64,000 nucleotides of DNA from Brachyspira hyodysenteriae ATCC 27164. Its GTDB lineage: Bacteria; Spirochaetota; Brachyspiria; Brachyspirales; Brachyspiraceae. The notes beneath the pieces were generated by a model, which searched no databases, was not told the origin of the DNA, and saw only the letters and a list, made by a program, of their open reading frames with translations. The stretch spans positions 124,001-188,000 of the forward strand of contig NZ_CP015910.2 in the NCBI RefSeq assembly GCF_001676785.2. Reading direction: 5' to 3'. Of the stretch, positions 55,206 to 62,772 are shown piece after piece. The number at the start of each line of letters is the position of its first letter. Position 1 is the first letter of the stretch. The position numbers were made by a program, and so were the translations under genes.

Positions 55206-56263
55206 TGGCTAGAACATTAATGAAAGGAAATGAGGCTATGGCTAGTGCGGCTATTGCTGCAGGATGTAAATGTTTTTTTGGGTATCCTATTACACCGCAG
55301 AATGAGATACCTGAATTTATGTCTAAAGCTATGTATGAATCAGGCGGTGCATTTGTACAGGCAGAAAGCGAAGTTGCTGCTATTAATATGGTTTATGGGG
55401 CAGGCGGTGCTGGAGTTAGAGCTATGACTTCTTCTTCTTCACCTGGTATAGCTTTAAAACAAGAGGGTATATCATATCTTGCCGGTGCTGAAGTACCTGC
55501 TGTTATACTTAATGTTATGAGAGGAGGTCCTGGACTTGGAAGTATACAGCCTTCTCAAAGCGATTATAATATGATGACTAAAGGCGGAGGAGATGGGGAT
55601 TATAATTGTCCTGTTTTAGCACCTGCCAATTTACAGGAAGCAGCAGATATGATAATGGAGGCTTTTGATATAGCTGATCATTACAGAACACCTGTTTATG
55701 TTGCTGCTGACGGATATATTGGACAGATGATGGAGCCTGTAGATATAGTGTATAAGCCAAAGTATGAGATAAAAGAAAAAACTTGGGCAGCATGCGGAAA
55801 AAGGGGAAAAAGAGAAAATAATAATATAATTAACTCTCTCTATTTAGAGCCTGAATTATTATATGAACATAATATTCATTTGCAGAAAAAATACGATGAA
55901 ATAAAAGAGAAAGAGGCAAGAGCAGAAAAATATAATACTGATGATGCAGAATTAATATTTGTTTCTTATGGTACTATTTCAAGAGTTGTAAGAGGTGTTG
56001 TTGATAAATTTAGAGAGGAAGGTAAAAAAGTAGGTATGATTAGACCTCAAACTTTATGGCCTTTTCCTGTTAAAGCATTTGATAATCCTAATTGCAAAAT
56101 GTATATAAGTATTGAACTTAGTATGGGGCAGATGGTTGATGATGTAAAACTTGCAGTAGAATGTAAAGTTCCAGTTAAATTCTATGGAAAGGCTGGAGGT
56201 TTAGTGCCTACTTCTCATGAGATAATAGATAATGTGAGAACTTTGGCAGGAGGTTTATTATGA
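55205..56263 (+). CDS. korA: 2-Oxoglutarate or branched-chain 2-oxoacid:ferredoxin oxidoreductase, alpha subunit
   Basis: The 352-residue protein has the alpha-subunit start MARTLMKGNEAMASAAIAAG followed by FFGYPITPQNEIPEFM, then AMTSSSSPGIALKQEGISYLAGAEVP, cited as SSSSPGIALKQEG. It also has PGLGSIQPSQSDYNMM. The C-terminal part has the IRPQTLWPFP motif of domain II. This short form is annotated in other bacteria as KorA or VorB; whether 2-oxoglutarate or 2-oxoisovalerate is the substrate is not decidable by eye. The stop and korB start share ATGA. Confidence 0.88.
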   Translation: MARTLMKGNEAMASAAIAAGCKCFFGYPITPQNEIPEFMSKAMYESGGAFVQAESEVAAINMVYGAGGAGVRAMTSSSSPGIALKQEGISYLAGAEVPAVILNVMRGGPGLGSIQPSQSDYNMMTKGGGDGDYNCPVLAPANLQEAADMIMEAFDIADHYRTPVYVAADGYIGQMMEPVDIVYKPKYEIKEKTWAACGKRGKRENNNIINSLYLEPELLYEHNIHLQKKYDEIKEKEARAEKYNTDDAELIFVSYGTISRVVRGVVDKFREEGKKVGMIRPQTLWPFPVKAFDNPNCKMYISIELSMGQMVDDVKLAVECKVPVKFYGKAGGLVPTSHEIIDNVRTLAGGLL

Positions 56264-56994
56264 CAGTATTTGAAAAATCAAAAGGATTAACAGATGCCAG
56301 GACACATTATTGTCATGGATGTATGCATGGAACTGCTCAGAGAATAATAGCTGAATGTTTAGAAGAACTTAATGTACTTGACAGAGCTGTTGGAATAGCT
56401 TCAGTAGGCTGTTCTGTACTTGCTTATAAATATTTTAATTGCGATATGCAGCAGGCGGCACATGGAAGGGCTCCGGCTGTTGCTACAGGTATAAAAAGAG
56501 CTATTCATGACAGTGTAGTATTCACTCTTCAAGGAGACGGAGATTTAGCGGCAATAGGTACTGCTGAGATAGTACATGCAGCTGCAAGAGGTGAAAATAT
56601 TACAGTAATATTTTTGAATAATGCTATTTACGGAATGACAGGCGGACAGATGGCTCCTACTACTTTGGAGGGACAAAGAACAACTACAACACAAGCTGGA
56701 AGAGATTTCCACAGAGCAGGCAAACCTATAAGAGTATGCGAAATGCTTGCCACTTTGGAAGGAGCTACTTTTGTTGAGAGAGTTGCTTTAGACAGTCCTG
56801 CAAATATTAGAAAGGCTAAAATGGCAACTAAAAAAGCTTTTGAAAATCAGGTGGCAGGAAAGGGATTCTCTATAGTAGAAATGCTTACAAGCTGTACTAC
56901 TAACTGGGGAATAGCACCTACTGAATCGCATAAATGGATAAGAGAATATATGATTCCTCATTATCCTTTAGGAAATTTTAGAAATGACGCTTAA
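56260..56994 (+). CDS. korB: 2-Oxoacid:ferredoxin oxidoreductase, beta (TPP-binding) subunit
   Basis: The 244-residue protein has the TPP-binding motif GDGDLAAIGTAEIVHAAARG, cited as GDGDLAAIG, ending in NNAIYGMTGGQMAPTT. A Cys-containing motif HYCHGCMHGTAQR lies near residue 18 and CSVLAYKYFNCD near residue 50. Cys positions fit the iron-sulfur cluster of beta subunits. It works with KorA to bind TPP and split the 2-oxoacid. ATG overlaps the korA stop by four bases; korC begins 13 bases after its stop. Confidence 0.92.
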   Translation: MTVFEKSKGLTDARTHYCHGCMHGTAQRIIAECLEELNVLDRAVGIASVGCSVLAYKYFNCDMQQAAHGRAPAVATGIKRAIHDSVVFTLQGDGDLAAIGTAEIVHAAARGENITVIFLNNAIYGMTGGQMAPTTLEGQRTTTTQAGRDFHRAGKPIRVCEMLATLEGATFVERVALDSPANIRKAKMATKKAFENQVAGKGFSIVEMLTSCTTNWGIAPTESHKWIREYMIPHYPLGNFRNDA

Positions 56995-57007
56995 TAAGGA
57001 GGCAGTA

Positions 57008-57562
57008 ATGAGTACAGAAAGAATTATTTTTGCAGGATTCGGCGGACAGGGTGTTATGTCTATGGGACAGATGATAGCCTATGCCGGAATGATAGAAAAT
57101 AAGCATGTTACTTGGTGTCCTTCTTATGGCCCTGAGATGAGGGGAGGTACTGCTAATTGTTCTGTAGTTGTAAGCGATGAACTTGTAGGTTCTCCTATGA
57201 TTTCTCATGATGCCAATGCTGCTGTTATTATGAATCTTCCTTCTCTTACCAAATTTGAAAAAGATGTTCTTCCTAATGGAATACTTTTAATAAATTCATC
57301 TTTGATAGATAAAAAGGCTTCAAGAGATGATATAAAAGTGGCTTATGTTGAAGCAAATAAAATTGCAGGCGATATAGGCAATCCAAAATCTGCCAATATG
57401 GTTATGCTTGGTGCTTTGCTTACACTTCATAATATAGTATCATTTGACAGTGTACAGCAGGCATTTTTGAAGGTATTCGGAGAGCGTAAGAAAGATTTTC
57501 TTCCGTCTAATGAAAAGGCCTTAAATGCCGGACGTGATGCAGTTAAGGATTTGGTATCTTAA
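57008..57562 (+). CDS. korC: 2-Oxoacid:ferredoxin oxidoreductase, gamma subunit
   Basis: The 184-residue protein has the gamma signature IIFAGFGGQGVMSMGQMIAYAG near the start, then WCPSYGPEMRGGTANCSVV. The ATG at 57008 has AAGGAGGCAGTA just upstream; an earlier in-frame ATG at 56984 overlaps the korB end and has no such site. It completes the four-subunit enzyme. The last 17 codons and about 25 following bases are repeated directly downstream (57587-57660), see the repeat entry. A terminator follows at 57684. Confidence 0.92.
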   Translation: MSTERIIFAGFGGQGVMSMGQMIAYAGMIENKHVTWCPSYGPEMRGGTANCSVVVSDELVGSPMISHDANAAVIMNLPSLTKFEKDVLPNGILLINSSLIDKKASRDDIKVAYVEANKIAGDIGNPKSANMVMLGALLTLHNIVSFDSVQQAFLKVFGERKKDFLPSNEKALNAGRDAVKDLVS

Positions 57563-57660
57563 TATAAGAAAATTTTTAATAAATAAAAAAGGCCTTAAAT
57601 GCCGGACGCGATGCGGTTAAGGATTTAGTGTCTTAATAGAAGAAAGTATTTAATCAATAA
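57513..57660. repeat. 74-base tandem duplication of the korC 3' end
   Basis: 57513-57586 (last 16 codons, stop and 3' flank of korC) is followed at once by 57587-57660, the same sequence with about eight changes. The four changes within the coding part (CGT/CGC, GCA/GCG, TTG/TTA, GTA/GTG) all leave the peptide KALNAGRDAVKDLVS unchanged. The second copy is untranslated. Confidence 0.9.
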
Positions 57661-57683
57661 AAAAGTTTGAGATAAAAAATTAC

Positions 57684-57719
57684 GAGTGCCTGCTATTTGA
57701 AAAATGGCAGGCTCTTTTT
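57684..57719 (+). terminator. Terminator of the kor operon
   Basis: GAGTGCCTGC (57684-57693) pairs with GCAGGCTC (57707-57714) with a two-base bulge, followed by TTTTT. Confidence 0.78.
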
Positions 57720-57794
57720 ACGATTAATTTTTTATTTATAAATAAAAAAGCAGAGATTAATTAATATCAATATTTTAATAATTTAACCAACTAA

Positions 57795-57832
57795 AAAAGA
57801 GTCTCGAGTATTATAAAATATTCAAGACTTTT
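57795..57832 (-). terminator. Terminator of the small membrane protein gene
   Basis: AGTCT...GAG-TATT pairs with ATATTC-AGACT across 57800-57830. On the reverse strand it is followed by TTTTTTAG. Confidence 0.6.
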
Positions 57833-57844
57833 AATGAAAATTAA

Positions 57845-58348
57845 TTATTGATGTTCATGTAATTTATTATGATAATCAGTATTAAAAATAATTATTATTC
57901 TTATTATTCCATAAACAGCTATTACAGCATAATATACAATAAAAAGTATAAACATAGTTTTACTATTAGAAATGATATTATTTATAAAATATATATTAAA
58001 TTTAGAAAATAAAGTTATAATAATATCTTTTTTAAAAAGAAGAAAAGCAAAATCAAAAGCTGTACCAAATATACAAGCAAATAAAACAATTAGTACAGTT
58101 CCAGATATTTTCTTAATTTTTACCATTTTAGGTTTATAATAAGAATTAAATACACCCAACTCTCTCTCATGGTGTTTTTTTTCACTTCTAAAAAAAGGTT
58201 TTTTATGATTATAACAATAGTTTAAAAAATCATTACGATAATTATAAAAATTACTGTTTATAAATAGAGCAATGCGTATTAATATAATAATTAATAATAA
58301 TTTAGCAAATATTATTATCTCAATGCTAGCATAATAAAATTCGGGCAT
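57845..58348 (-). CDS. Small membrane protein, function unknown
   Basis: The 167-residue protein has about three membrane helices: IIIFAKLLLIIILIRIALFI (residues 9-28), GTVLIVLFACIFGTAFDFAF (about 82-107) and a third near residues 132-156. A basic loop with HKKPFFRSEKKHHERELGVF lies between helices one and two. I recognise no family. It lies divergently upstream of the Rpn-type nuclease gene, with a 153-base gap. Confidence 0.65.
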   Translation of the reverse strand: MPEFYYASIEIIIFAKLLLIIILIRIALFINSNFYNYRNDFLNYCYNHKKPFFRSEKKHHERELGVFNSYYKPKMVKIKKISGTVLIVLFACIFGTAFDFAFLLFKKDIIITLFSKFNIYFINNIISNSKTMFILFIVYYAVIAVYGIIRIIIIFNTDYHNKLHEHQ

Positions 58349-58501
58349 AAAACACTCCTATAAATATTATTTATTATATTAATATTACATCATATACCAA
58401 TGACAAAAATTGCCATTATTATATTTTATTTAAAAAATTATACTGACTAATAGATATTATTCTTAATTTACTTTTATATATTTATTTGTTATAATTTTAT
58501 T

Positions 58502-59386
58502 ATGAGAAATATTAACAGAATGAACGATTATTTTGTGCGTTATCTTTTAGGCTCTATTGGTAATGAAGATATACTTGAAAATATAGTAAATTGTGTGCTT
58601 ATAGATTCAGGTTTTGAAGAAGTACATAATTTAGAAATTATCAATCCTCATAATCTGCCTGAAAATATTAATCTTAAAGAATCAGTACTTGATGTTAAGG
58701 CAATTACTAAAGATAATAAAAAAATTATTATAGAAGTGCAATTATCAGGAAATATAGATTTTGTAAAAAGAATATTTTATTATATATCAAAAAATATTGT
58801 TAGTGAACTTAATGAAAATGAATCTTATGATATTATTAGTCAAGTTATAAGTATTAATTTTGTGAATTTTAATATGGACTTTAATGATGAAGGTAAAGCT
58901 CATAGATGTTTTAAATTAATAGACACTGAAAATCATAATGTATCATTAGATATGATGCAGATGCATATAATAGAAATACCAAGGTTTATAAAAATTTTAA
59001 ATAATTCAAATATAGATGATATTAAGAAAAATAAAATATTATCTTGGATTGAGTTTTTTACAGTTAAAGATTTATACAAAGTTAAAGATAAATTAAAGGA
59101 GGTTAATTATATTATGCCTAAAGTAATAGATAAATATGAAAGATTTATATCTAGTGAGGAAGAAATGGAAGTTTATAATGCCAGAGATGCATTTTTATAT
59201 GGACAAACCATAATGCTTAAAAGAGAAAGAGAAGAGGGTATAAAAGAGGGAATAAAAGAAGGTATAGAACAAGGTAAAAAGGAGCAGCAAATATCTATAG
59301 CTAAAAAATTAAAAAAATCTGGCATAGATATAAAAATAATAAGTGAAAATACAGATTTAAGTATAGAAGAAATAGAAAAACTATAA
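58502..59386 (+). CDS. Rpn/PD-(D/E)XK nuclease-family putative transposase protein
   Basis: The 294-residue protein matches the Rpn (PDDEXK_2) family. After a conserved opening (NDYFVRYLLG...NIVNCVL) come the nuclease residues: Asp64 in SVLDVKA and Glu78-x-Gln80 in IIIEVQLSG, then RIFYYISKNI. The C-terminus has GIKEGIKEGIEQGKKEQQ, an EG-repeat helix typical of the family. Rpn proteins in E. coli are DNA nucleases that raise RecA-independent recombination. The gene stands alone without flanking repeats, so there is no sign of an active element. Confidence 0.85.
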   Translation: MRNINRMNDYFVRYLLGSIGNEDILENIVNCVLIDSGFEEVHNLEIINPHNLPENINLKESVLDVKAITKDNKKIIIEVQLSGNIDFVKRIFYYISKNIVSELNENESYDIISQVISINFVNFNMDFNDEGKAHRCFKLIDTENHNVSLDMMQMHIIEIPRFIKILNNSNIDDIKKNKILSWIEFFTVKDLYKVKDKLKEVNYIMPKVIDKYERFISSEEEMEVYNARDAFLYGQTIMLKREREEGIKEGIKEGIEQGKKEQQISIAKKLKKSGIDIKIISENTDLSIEEIEKL

Positions 59387-59527
59387 TTATATATATTTTA
59401 TCTCATTCTTATTTTTATAGTTGTTATTTATATTATGATGAAATAATATAAATATAATAGTTGAAAAAAGTTATAATATTATTATATTATAAGAAGCATT
59501 CAATTTTATATAAAAAGGATATATATT

Positions 59528-60169
59528 ATGAAGAAAATTTTACTTATAACAGCAATGTTAATAATAACTATAAGTGCAAATCTTATGGCTAAAAGCGGAT
59601 TCGGAGTTGATTTAACTGTACCTTTGGGAGCAGGTATTGGTTTTATTTATGAAGACGGTAAAGAAAGTAAAACTTATAAACCTGACGGAGGGTTTGAATT
59701 CGGTGTATATTTAAGGCCTAATTATTATTTTGATTTAAGTGTATTATCTTTGGGAATAGCATTAGATTTTGGATATCAAAGAGATGTATTTGCCTATAAA
59801 TCAGATATTAGTAAAGGTAACTTAACATTTGATAGTTTGGGTGTTGGATTAATGCCTAAAATTGATATATTATTTTTGTCTATAGGTGTTGGAGCAGGTG
59901 TAAAATTCCCTCTCGGAGGAAGCAGTTATTCCAAAGAAAATAGCGGCGGAGAACAAAGGAATTCATACTCTTTAAAAGATTTACAAAATCAATATAATAA
60001 TTTATATATACCATACCTTAAAGCAACTTTAGATTTTCTTTTATTATATAATTTCACTTTAGGTATTTATATGTCTTATGATTTCCCTGTTATGGAATAT
60101 AAAGAAGTTTCTCCAAAAATAACATTTGGAGGATTTGATATAGGCGGTCAAATAGGTATAAGATTCTAA
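59528..60169 (+). CDS. Putative outer-membrane beta-barrel protein
   Basis: The 213-residue protein has a signal peptide ending about residue 21 (ISANLMAKSG). Amphipathic strands with turns follow, such as FEFGVYLRPNYYFDLSVLSLGIALDFGYQ and PYLKATLDFLLLYNFTLGIYMSYDF. It ends IGGQIGIRF, a terminal Phe that suits outer-membrane insertion. It may be an eight-stranded barrel. The function is unknown. AAAAGGA precedes the ATG. It shares a bidirectional terminator with the convergent cyclase gene. Confidence 0.7.
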   Translation: MKKILLITAMLIITISANLMAKSGFGVDLTVPLGAGIGFIYEDGKESKTYKPDGGFEFGVYLRPNYYFDLSVLSLGIALDFGYQRDVFAYKSDISKGNLTFDSLGVGLMPKIDILFLSIGVGAGVKFPLGGSSYSKENSGGEQRNSYSLKDLQNQYNNLYIPYLKATLDFLLLYNFTLGIYMSYDFPVMEYKEVSPKITFGGFDIGGQIGIRF

Positions 60170-60188
60170 TAATTTTAATTTAAATAAT

Positions 60189-60222
60189 AAAAACCATGCA
60201 GAATTTCTGACATGGTTTTTTT
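60189..60222. terminator. Bidirectional terminator
   Basis: AAACCATG (60191-60198) and CATGGTTT (60211-60218) form a hairpin with A- and T-runs on the two sides. It serves the convergent barrel-protein and cyclase genes. Confidence 0.85.
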
Positions 60223-60226
60223 ATTA

Positions 60227-60847
60227 TTAATCTATAATAGCATAAGCTCTTACAGGAGAACCTTCACTGCCTTTAATTTTTAAAGGTGCAGCACTGAAAA
60301 AGAATTTTTTATTGGATACTTTTTCTAAATTTGTAAGATTTTCTACAATACATATATCATGCGAAAATAAAATATTATGTATCAAGTTATTATTTGAGAT
60401 TGAATCAACTGAAGGAGTATCTATTCCTATAGTTTTTATTTTTAAATTTATCAGCTTATATGCAAAACTTTTACTCAAATATGGAAAGTTTTTATAATAA
60501 TTTTCTGAATTAATATTCTTATGCCAGAAAGTATTAATAAGAAGTATACTGCATTCTTTTATTATATTGAAATCAAAATTATCATCAAAATTTATTTGAT
60601 TATCTTTATTAGGTATTATATCTATGCAATATGCATTTCCAATGAAATAATTCAAATCTATACTTGCTGCAGAATCTTTATCATTTATGCAATGAAGAGG
60701 CGTATCAATATGAGTTGCAGTATGCACGCACATAGATATATTTGTAATATTAAAGTATTCATAATTTTCAGCTGAAACTTTAACATCAATATCATCAGGA
60801 TAATGAGGCATATTGTCGTATATTTCAGCTGAAAGATCTATTATCAT
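60227..60847 (-). CDS. Cyclase-family hydrolase (kynurenine formamidase-like)
   Basis: The 206-residue protein belongs to the cyclase family (PF04199 type). The metal-binding HxxTHxDxPxH motif is complete: His42, His46, Asp48 and His52 in VHTATHIDTPLH. Another marker is GIDTPSVDS near residue 145, and the C-terminus is SPVRAYAIID. Members hydrolyse formylkynurenine or other amides; actual substrate is unknown. The gene lies directly after the PIN-TRAM gene on the same strand (11-base gap). Confidence 0.85.
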   Translation of the reverse strand: MIIDLSAEIYDNMPHYPDDIDVKVSAENYEYFNITNISMCVHTATHIDTPLHCINDKDSAASIDLNYFIGNAYCIDIIPNKDNQINFDDNFDFNIIKECSILLINTFWHKNINSENYYKNFPYLSKSFAYKLINLKIKTIGIDTPSVDSISNNNLIHNILFSHDICIVENLTNLEKVSNKKFFFSAAPLKIKGSEGSPVRAYAIID

Positions 60848-60858
60848 ATTTTTTTACT

Positions 60859-61860
60859 TTATTTATTATCATGTCTTTTTTTATTACTATTGCTTGTAGT
60901 TTTTGAGTTTGCAAGAGAGGCAAATATTACTCTTCCAGCCTCTTTAGGAAGCACATTATCTATTTCTATTTCAACATTTTTTCCTATTAAATGTTTGGCA
61001 TTATCAACTACTATCATGGTGCCGTCTTCTAAATAACCTAAAGCCTGTTTATCTTTTCCTTCTCTTATCAAATCTATATTGATAGTTTCACCCGGTAAAA
61101 CTACTACATGAAGAGAATTAGCTAAGTCATTAATATTTAATATATCTACTTCATGTATGGAAGCTACTTTCATTAAATTAAAATCATTTGTTATTACTTT
61201 AGCATCCATTTTTTTAGCAAGCTCAATAAGTTTTAAATCCACTTCTTTGATATTAGGAAAATCTATATCAGTTATTGAAAGAAGTATGTTTTTAGAAGAT
61301 TTCATTTTATTTAATATTTCTAAAGCTCTTCTTCCTCTTATTCTTTTCTGAGGATCTCTTGCATCGCTTAAAAACTGCACTTCTTTTATAACAAATTCAG
61401 GAAGTATAAGAAGCCCATCAAAAAATTTCTTTTCAGCAATATCATATATTCTTCCGTCTACTATAACAGAAGTATCTAATATTTTTGCAGTTTTTGTTTT
61501 ATCCTGCTTTGTAAGCTTAAACATATTTGATATACTTGGTATAAAAGCTATAATAATACCGAAAATTAAATATCCTTCTACGAATAGAATAATTAATTTT
61601 TCATTTAATGATAAACTTATTCCTACAGTATTAATTGTACTTATGGTTAAAAGTACAGTGATTAATGTCAAAAAAAATGCTATAAAAAAACCTAATATGA
61701 TTTTAGAAGTTTTCTTTCTAATAAATAAAAACTCAAATAAAAATACCAATATTGCACTAATTATAAATACTGTTAATGTTTGATAATTAAAATGTTTCAG
61801 TATAAAATAATCCACAGCTAGTACTATACAAGATAGTACAAAATACACAACTCTCCACAT
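60859..61860 (-). CDS. PIN-TRAM domain membrane protein (YacL-like)
   Basis: The 333-residue protein has four N-terminal membrane helices (about residues 3-115). A PIN domain follows at about 123-250, starting ILDTSVIVDGRIYDIAE and ending in KVITNDFNLMKVA. The TRAM domain is at about 255-315 with LPGETINIDLIREGKDKQALGYLEDGTMIVVD, cited as GYLEDGTMIVV. PIN acidic residues are present (ILDTS, PEFVIKEV, DLKLIELA, TNDFN). The tail is polar. YacL of Bacillus has this layout; its target RNA is unclear. It follows a CarD-type gene, which is the usual order in many bacteria. Confidence 0.9.
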   Translation of the reverse strand: MWRVVYFVLSCIVLAVDYFILKHFNYQTLTVFIISAILVFLFEFLFIRKKTSKIILGFFIAFFLTLITVLLTISTINTVGISLSLNEKLIILFVEGYLIFGIIIAFIPSISNMFKLTKQDKTKTAKILDTSVIVDGRIYDIAEKKFFDGLLILPEFVIKEVQFLSDARDPQKRIRGRRALEILNKMKSSKNILLSITDIDFPNIKEVDLKLIELAKKMDAKVITNDFNLMKVASIHEVDILNINDLANSLHVVVLPGETINIDLIREGKDKQALGYLEDGTMIVVDNAKHLIGKNVEIEIDNVLPKEAGRVIFASLANSKTTSNSNKKRHDNK

Positions 61861-61934
61861 AATTTCCCCTTAATTTTATATTATATGCATATTATTTTTT
61901 TAATGGAATAAACTAATATAAACTAGAGTAGGTG

Positions 61935-62519
61935 CTATTCTTTATCAGCCTCTTTTTTCTTTTTTTTGCCGTTTTTAGCAGTTTCTTTTTCTTTAACTAC
62001 TTTTTCTTTTTCTAAAGGCTTAGTTTTGAATTTTTTAGCTGACTTCTCTAAAGCATTTGATACTATATCTTCAATTTCATCTCTGTCTTTTTTTAATGCT
62101 ATACTAATTTCATTAACTATAAACATATAAGCTTTTTCATATAAACGCTTTTCGCTTGCAGAAAGTTCTTTTAATTTGTTTCTTGTGAATAAGCTTCTTG
62201 CAACTTCTATCGTATCTTTAATATCCCCGCTTCTTAGCTTTTCTTCATTTTCTTGGTATCTTATTTTCCAATTATTTTCTATATCATGAGGTTTTGTCTG
62301 TAATATATTTAAAAGATTATCAGCTTCTGCTTTAGATATAATCTTTCGTATACGATATTCTTTAACTCTATTTATAGGCACTTTTAATGTAATATTTTCA
62401 CTTTCGCATTCTAAAACATAACATTCTACTAGATTAGAATTAACTTTATTATCTGATATTCCCACAACTTTGCATATACCGTACATAGGATATACAACAT
62501 AAGTATTCAATTTGTACAT
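61935..62519 (-). CDS. CarD/CdnL-type transcription regulator
   Basis: The 194-residue protein begins with a CarD/CdnL RNA-polymerase interaction domain (residues 1-65: NTYVVYPMYGICKVVGI and VPINRVKEYRIRKII). A helical C-terminal domain of the CdnL type follows (WKIRYQENEEKLRSGDIKDTIEVARSLF). The last 30 residues are Lys/Glu-rich and probably unstructured. CdnL proteins stabilise open complexes at rRNA promoters by binding RNA polymerase beta. The gene precedes the PIN-TRAM gene by 74 bases. Alternative: a shorter TRCF-like domain, but the length fits CdnL. Confidence 0.88.
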   Translation of the reverse strand: MYKLNTYVVYPMYGICKVVGISDNKVNSNLVECYVLECESENITLKVPINRVKEYRIRKIISKAEADNLLNILQTKPHDIENNWKIRYQENEEKLRSGDIKDTIEVARSLFTRNKLKELSASEKRLYEKAYMFIVNEISIALKKDRDEIEDIVSNALEKSAKKFKTKPLEKEKVVKEKETAKNGKKKKKEADKE

Positions 62520-62708
62520 ATTAGCCTTTCTTGTTAATAGTTAATGGTTTATTCTAATAAAATATAATAATATACCTCAGTCTATTATATGTTAAATTTA
62601 TAAAAAATCAAGTATTTTATTACAGTATTGATGTTGTATTTGTATTATTGGTTATAAAGTTAATTGATAATTTAATAAATAAATTTACAAAATTTACAAC
62701 TACATAGC

Positions 62709-62741
62709 TTGCTATATTTAAATATATAGTATACTATATAT
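62709..62741 (+). promoter_or_regulatory. Promoter-like site with a perfect 20-base palindrome ahead of the MATE gene
   Basis: TTGCTA (62709-62714) and TATACT (62730-62735) are 15 bases apart, slightly short. The -10 box is centred in the palindrome ATATATAGTATACTATATAT (62722-62741). The AT-rich setting makes chance palindromes likelier. The gene starts at 62773. Confidence 0.4.
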
Positions 62742-62772
62742 ATTGGCAATAATAAAAAGGAGGTACAAACGT

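Noticed and set aside
58502-59386. Active insertion sequence
   Set aside because: The Rpn-type gene has no terminal inverted repeats or target duplication around it.
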